From: Dehalococcoidia bacterium
GTDB taxonomy: Bacteria > Chloroflexota > Dehalococcoidia > SAR202 > UBA11138
Direction of reading: 5' to 3'
Assembly: GCA_012270625.1 (NCBI GenBank)
Contig: JAAXHZ010000254.1
Coordinates: forward strand, 1 to 7,717
Length of the DNA stretch: 7,717 nucleotides
Shown here: positions 5,970-7,717 of the stretch, piece after piece
Layout of the letters: every line of letters begins with the position of its first letter
How positions within the stretch are numbered: the first letter of the stretch is position 1
Made by a program: the position numbers and the translations under genes
The notes under the pieces: generated by a model
Databases searched by the model: none
What the model saw: the letters and a program-made list of their open reading frames with translations, nothing else
What the model was told of the DNA's origin: nothing

Positions 5970-7717
5970 ATGACCACAATCACAGAAAGCACAGAAAGGC
6001 TGCTGAAGGTCGGGACAGTCAAGGAAGTCAGGGAGCGAGGATGCAGAGTGGTCACCGGTGGCGGTCACACGATCGCAGTGTTCCCCTGGGGCGACGAGTT
6101 CGCGGCGGTGGACAATCGCTGCCCGCACATGGGGTTCCCCCTGGACAGGGGAACGGTCAGCAACGGCATTCTTACCTGCCACTGGCACCACGCCAGGTTC
6201 GACCTGTCCAGCGGCGGCACGTTCGACCCATTCGCGGACGACGTTAGATCATTCCCGGTGTCTGTCGTCGAAGGAGAAGTATGGGTTGATCCGATTCCGC
6301 CCGAGCCCGATCCGATTCCAAGATGGTCTCGAAGGCTCGAAGACGGCATGGAGCACAACATCAGGCTGGTGATCGCCAAGTCGGTTCTCGGCCTAAACTC
6401 GGCGTCAGCAGATTATCGCGTGCCGCTGACGATCGGAGCGAAGTTTGGAACGACGTACTCGGACAGCGGCTGGGGACAGGCGCTGAGCATGATGACCTGC
6501 TCGGCCAATATGCTCGACTATCTCTACTCTGAGGACCGCACGCTCGCGCTCTACCAGGGAATCAGGCACGTGGCGTCAGAGTGCGCCGGACGACCGCCGC
6601 GATTCCTCGTGGACCCGCTGCCCACGGGTGAGACGCGACCGGAGGTGTTCAAGCAGTGGTTCCGGGACTTCATTGAGGTGCGCGATGACGAGGGAGCCGA
6701 GCGCTGTCTGAGAACCGCCATCGATCTAGGCATCTCCCAGCGGGAGATCGCAGACATGGTCTTCGCCGCGGCCACCGACAGGATATACATCGACGCGGGA
6801 CATGTCGTGGACTTCTGCAACAAGGCGTTCGAGATCCTCGACCATATAGGATGGGACCATGCCGGCCTCGTGCTGACCAGTCTGGTGCATGGCATGGCGT
6901 CCGCTCGCAGAAGCGAGGAGCTCAACTCATGGCGCAATCCCATCGATCTCATATCAATGGTCCAGAAAGCCCGGGCGACGCTGCCCGACCTATGGGCCGA
7001 GGGGACAGCCCTCAGAGGCGAGTGGGAAGATGAGCAGGCGCTTGCAGCGACTATACTTGAAGACGACCCTGCCGCCACTATAGACGCGCTCGAGCAGGCC
7101 GTGCTATCAGGCGCGTCCGCTGAGCAGCTCGGCAGCGCGGTGGCCTACGCCGCGTTCCTCAGAATGGCCCGGTTCCACACGTCCAACGAGTTCAACGACT
7201 GGGACACCGTACACAACACGCTAACAGCGGCCAACGCGCTGCACCAGGCTCTCATACGGGCGCCGTCGGTGGAGCTCCTCCGCGCAGTGTTCGACACGGC
7301 AATCAGCGTCTATCTAGACCGCTTTCTGAACATGCCCGCACAGCGGATACCGGAGCCGAACGGGGTGGTATCCACCGGAGATCTGGGGCAGGAGATCCTG
7401 GACACCATGAACTCGCAGCAGCAGGTCGAGCCATCGGCCAGGCTGGTGACCGACTACGTGGCGGAATCGGACAACCCTGACGGCGTGCTGGCCGTACTTG
7501 CACACGCCATGCTGCGGGAGGACTCAACGTTCCACCACTTCCAGATCGTCGATGCCGCCATCAAACAGTACGAGCTCCGCAGAGGCTCCGACTCAGCACG
7601 GCACGTGCTCGTAGCCATGTCGAGGTTCCTGGCCGCGCACTACCCAACGCCCAGGTCCGTAAACCAGACATTCAACATAGCAGTCCGCCTGCAGCGCGGC
7701 GACGAGATATTCAGGGA
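5970..7717 (+). CDS. Rieske [2Fe-2S] protein with long helical, histidine-rich C-terminal region (3' end outside window)
   Basis: The frame is open from ATG 5970 to the right edge (582 residues, no stop). Residues 10-107 are a complete Rieske ferredoxin domain. C51-x-H53 and C70-x2-H73 (CPHMGFPLDRG, then LTCHWHHARFDLSSGG) are the cluster ligands with the usual 16-residue spacing. A Pro-rich linker (108-118, PIPPEPDPIPR) leads into residues 125-582, which look all-alpha and soluble, with no signal peptide or membrane segment. I do not recognise this region. It holds many His residues in helix-like settings: H129, H200, H278, H307 (SLVHGMASARR), H403, H416, H425, H512, H522-H523, H545 and H557 (RFLAAHYPTPRS). 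It lacks the catalytic domain of Rieske ring-hydroxylating oxygenases (no 2-His-1-carboxylate motif in the usual context). Possible roles are electron delivery to a metal site in the helical part or a redox sensor, both speculative. AGGAGG (5959-5964), 5 bases before the ATG, fixes the start. It may share an operon with endonuclease Q. Confidence 0.88.
   Translation, partial: MTTITESTERLLKVGTVKEVRERGCRVVTGGGHTIAVFPWGDEFAAVDNRCPHMGFPLDRGTVSNGILTCHWHHARFDLSSGGTFDPFADDVRSFPVSVVEGEVWVDPIPPEPDPIPRWSRRLEDGMEHNIRLVIAKSVLGLNSASADYRVPLTIGAKFGTTYSDSGWGQALSMMTCSANMLDYLYSEDRTLALYQGIRHVASECAGRPPRFLVDPLPTGETRPEVFKQWFRDFIEVRDDEGAERCLRTAIDLGISQREIADMVFAAATDRIYIDAGHVVDFCNKAFEILDHIGWDHAGLVLTSLVHGMASARRSEELNSWRNPIDLISMVQKARATLPDLWAEGTALRGEWEDEQALAATILEDDPAATIDALEQAVLSGASAEQLGSAVAYAAFLRMARFHTSNEFNDWDTVHNTLTAANALHQALIRAPSVELLRAVFDTAISVYLDRFLNMPAQRIPEPNGVVSTGDLGQEILDTMNSQQQVEPSARLVTDYVAESDNPDGVLAVLAHAMLREDSTFHHFQIVDAAIKQYELRRGSDSARHVLVAMSRFLAAHYPTPRSVNQTFNIAVRLQRGDEIFR

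Noticed and set aside
6551..7078. Minus-strand open frame of 175 codons inside the Rieske gene.
   Set aside because: It is antisense to a continuous 582-codon frame with a strong ribosome site, and its Ser/Arg-rich product looks like a GC-rich shadow.
1..7717. A CRISPR array, toxin-antitoxin pair, phage or insertion-sequence module.
   Set aside because: There are no regularly spaced repeats, no transposase or integrase motifs, and no small paired genes on either strand.

Overview
The window reads as a GC-rich bacterial chromosome segment, densely packed, with short intergenic gaps (31 to 250 bases) and no RNA genes, CRISPR arrays or insertion sequences that I can see. The gene mix is an acyl-CoA dehydrogenase, a BicA-like SulP transporter, a Uma2 nuclease with a coiled-coil tail, a stand-alone endonuclease Q and a Rieske protein with a long helical extension. 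It would fit an environmental member of the Chloroflexota (Dehalococcoidia/SAR202-like). This placement is inferred from gene content only and is low confidence.

Left block, all on the minus strand. An acyl-CoA dehydrogenase (731 down to the left edge, 3' end missing) has its own well-formed promoter in the 114-base gap behind a SulP-type anion transporter (2483 to 846). The transporter resembles cyanobacterial BicA along its whole membrane domain and keeps the residues I recall as the sodium/bicarbonate site. Upstream is a gap of about 250 bases. Then come an endonuclease/exonuclease/phosphatase (EEP) fold protein (3720 to 2734) and a Uma2 family PD-(D/E)XK protein (4522 to 3752). These two are 31 bases apart and probably co-transcribed. 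The junction carries two overlapping, mutually exclusive hairpins that cover the presumed TTG start of the EEP gene.

Right block, plus strand. A divergent intergenic region of 121 bases separates Uma2 from endonuclease Q (4644 to 5909), a PHP-domain plus zinc-finger enzyme that nicks DNA at deaminated bases. After 60 bases, with a strong Shine-Dalgarno site, comes a Rieske [2Fe-2S] protein (5970 to beyond the right edge). Its N-terminal 110 residues are an ordinary Rieske ferredoxin domain. The other 470 or so residues are a helical, histidine-rich region that I do not recognise.

Functionally, the centre groups three nuclease-fold proteins (EEP, Uma2, EndoQ), which may reflect DNA repair. 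The flanks are metabolic (acyl-CoA oxidation, anion uptake) and redox (Rieske). The Rieske fusion is the least explained item and the best candidate for an undescribed system.
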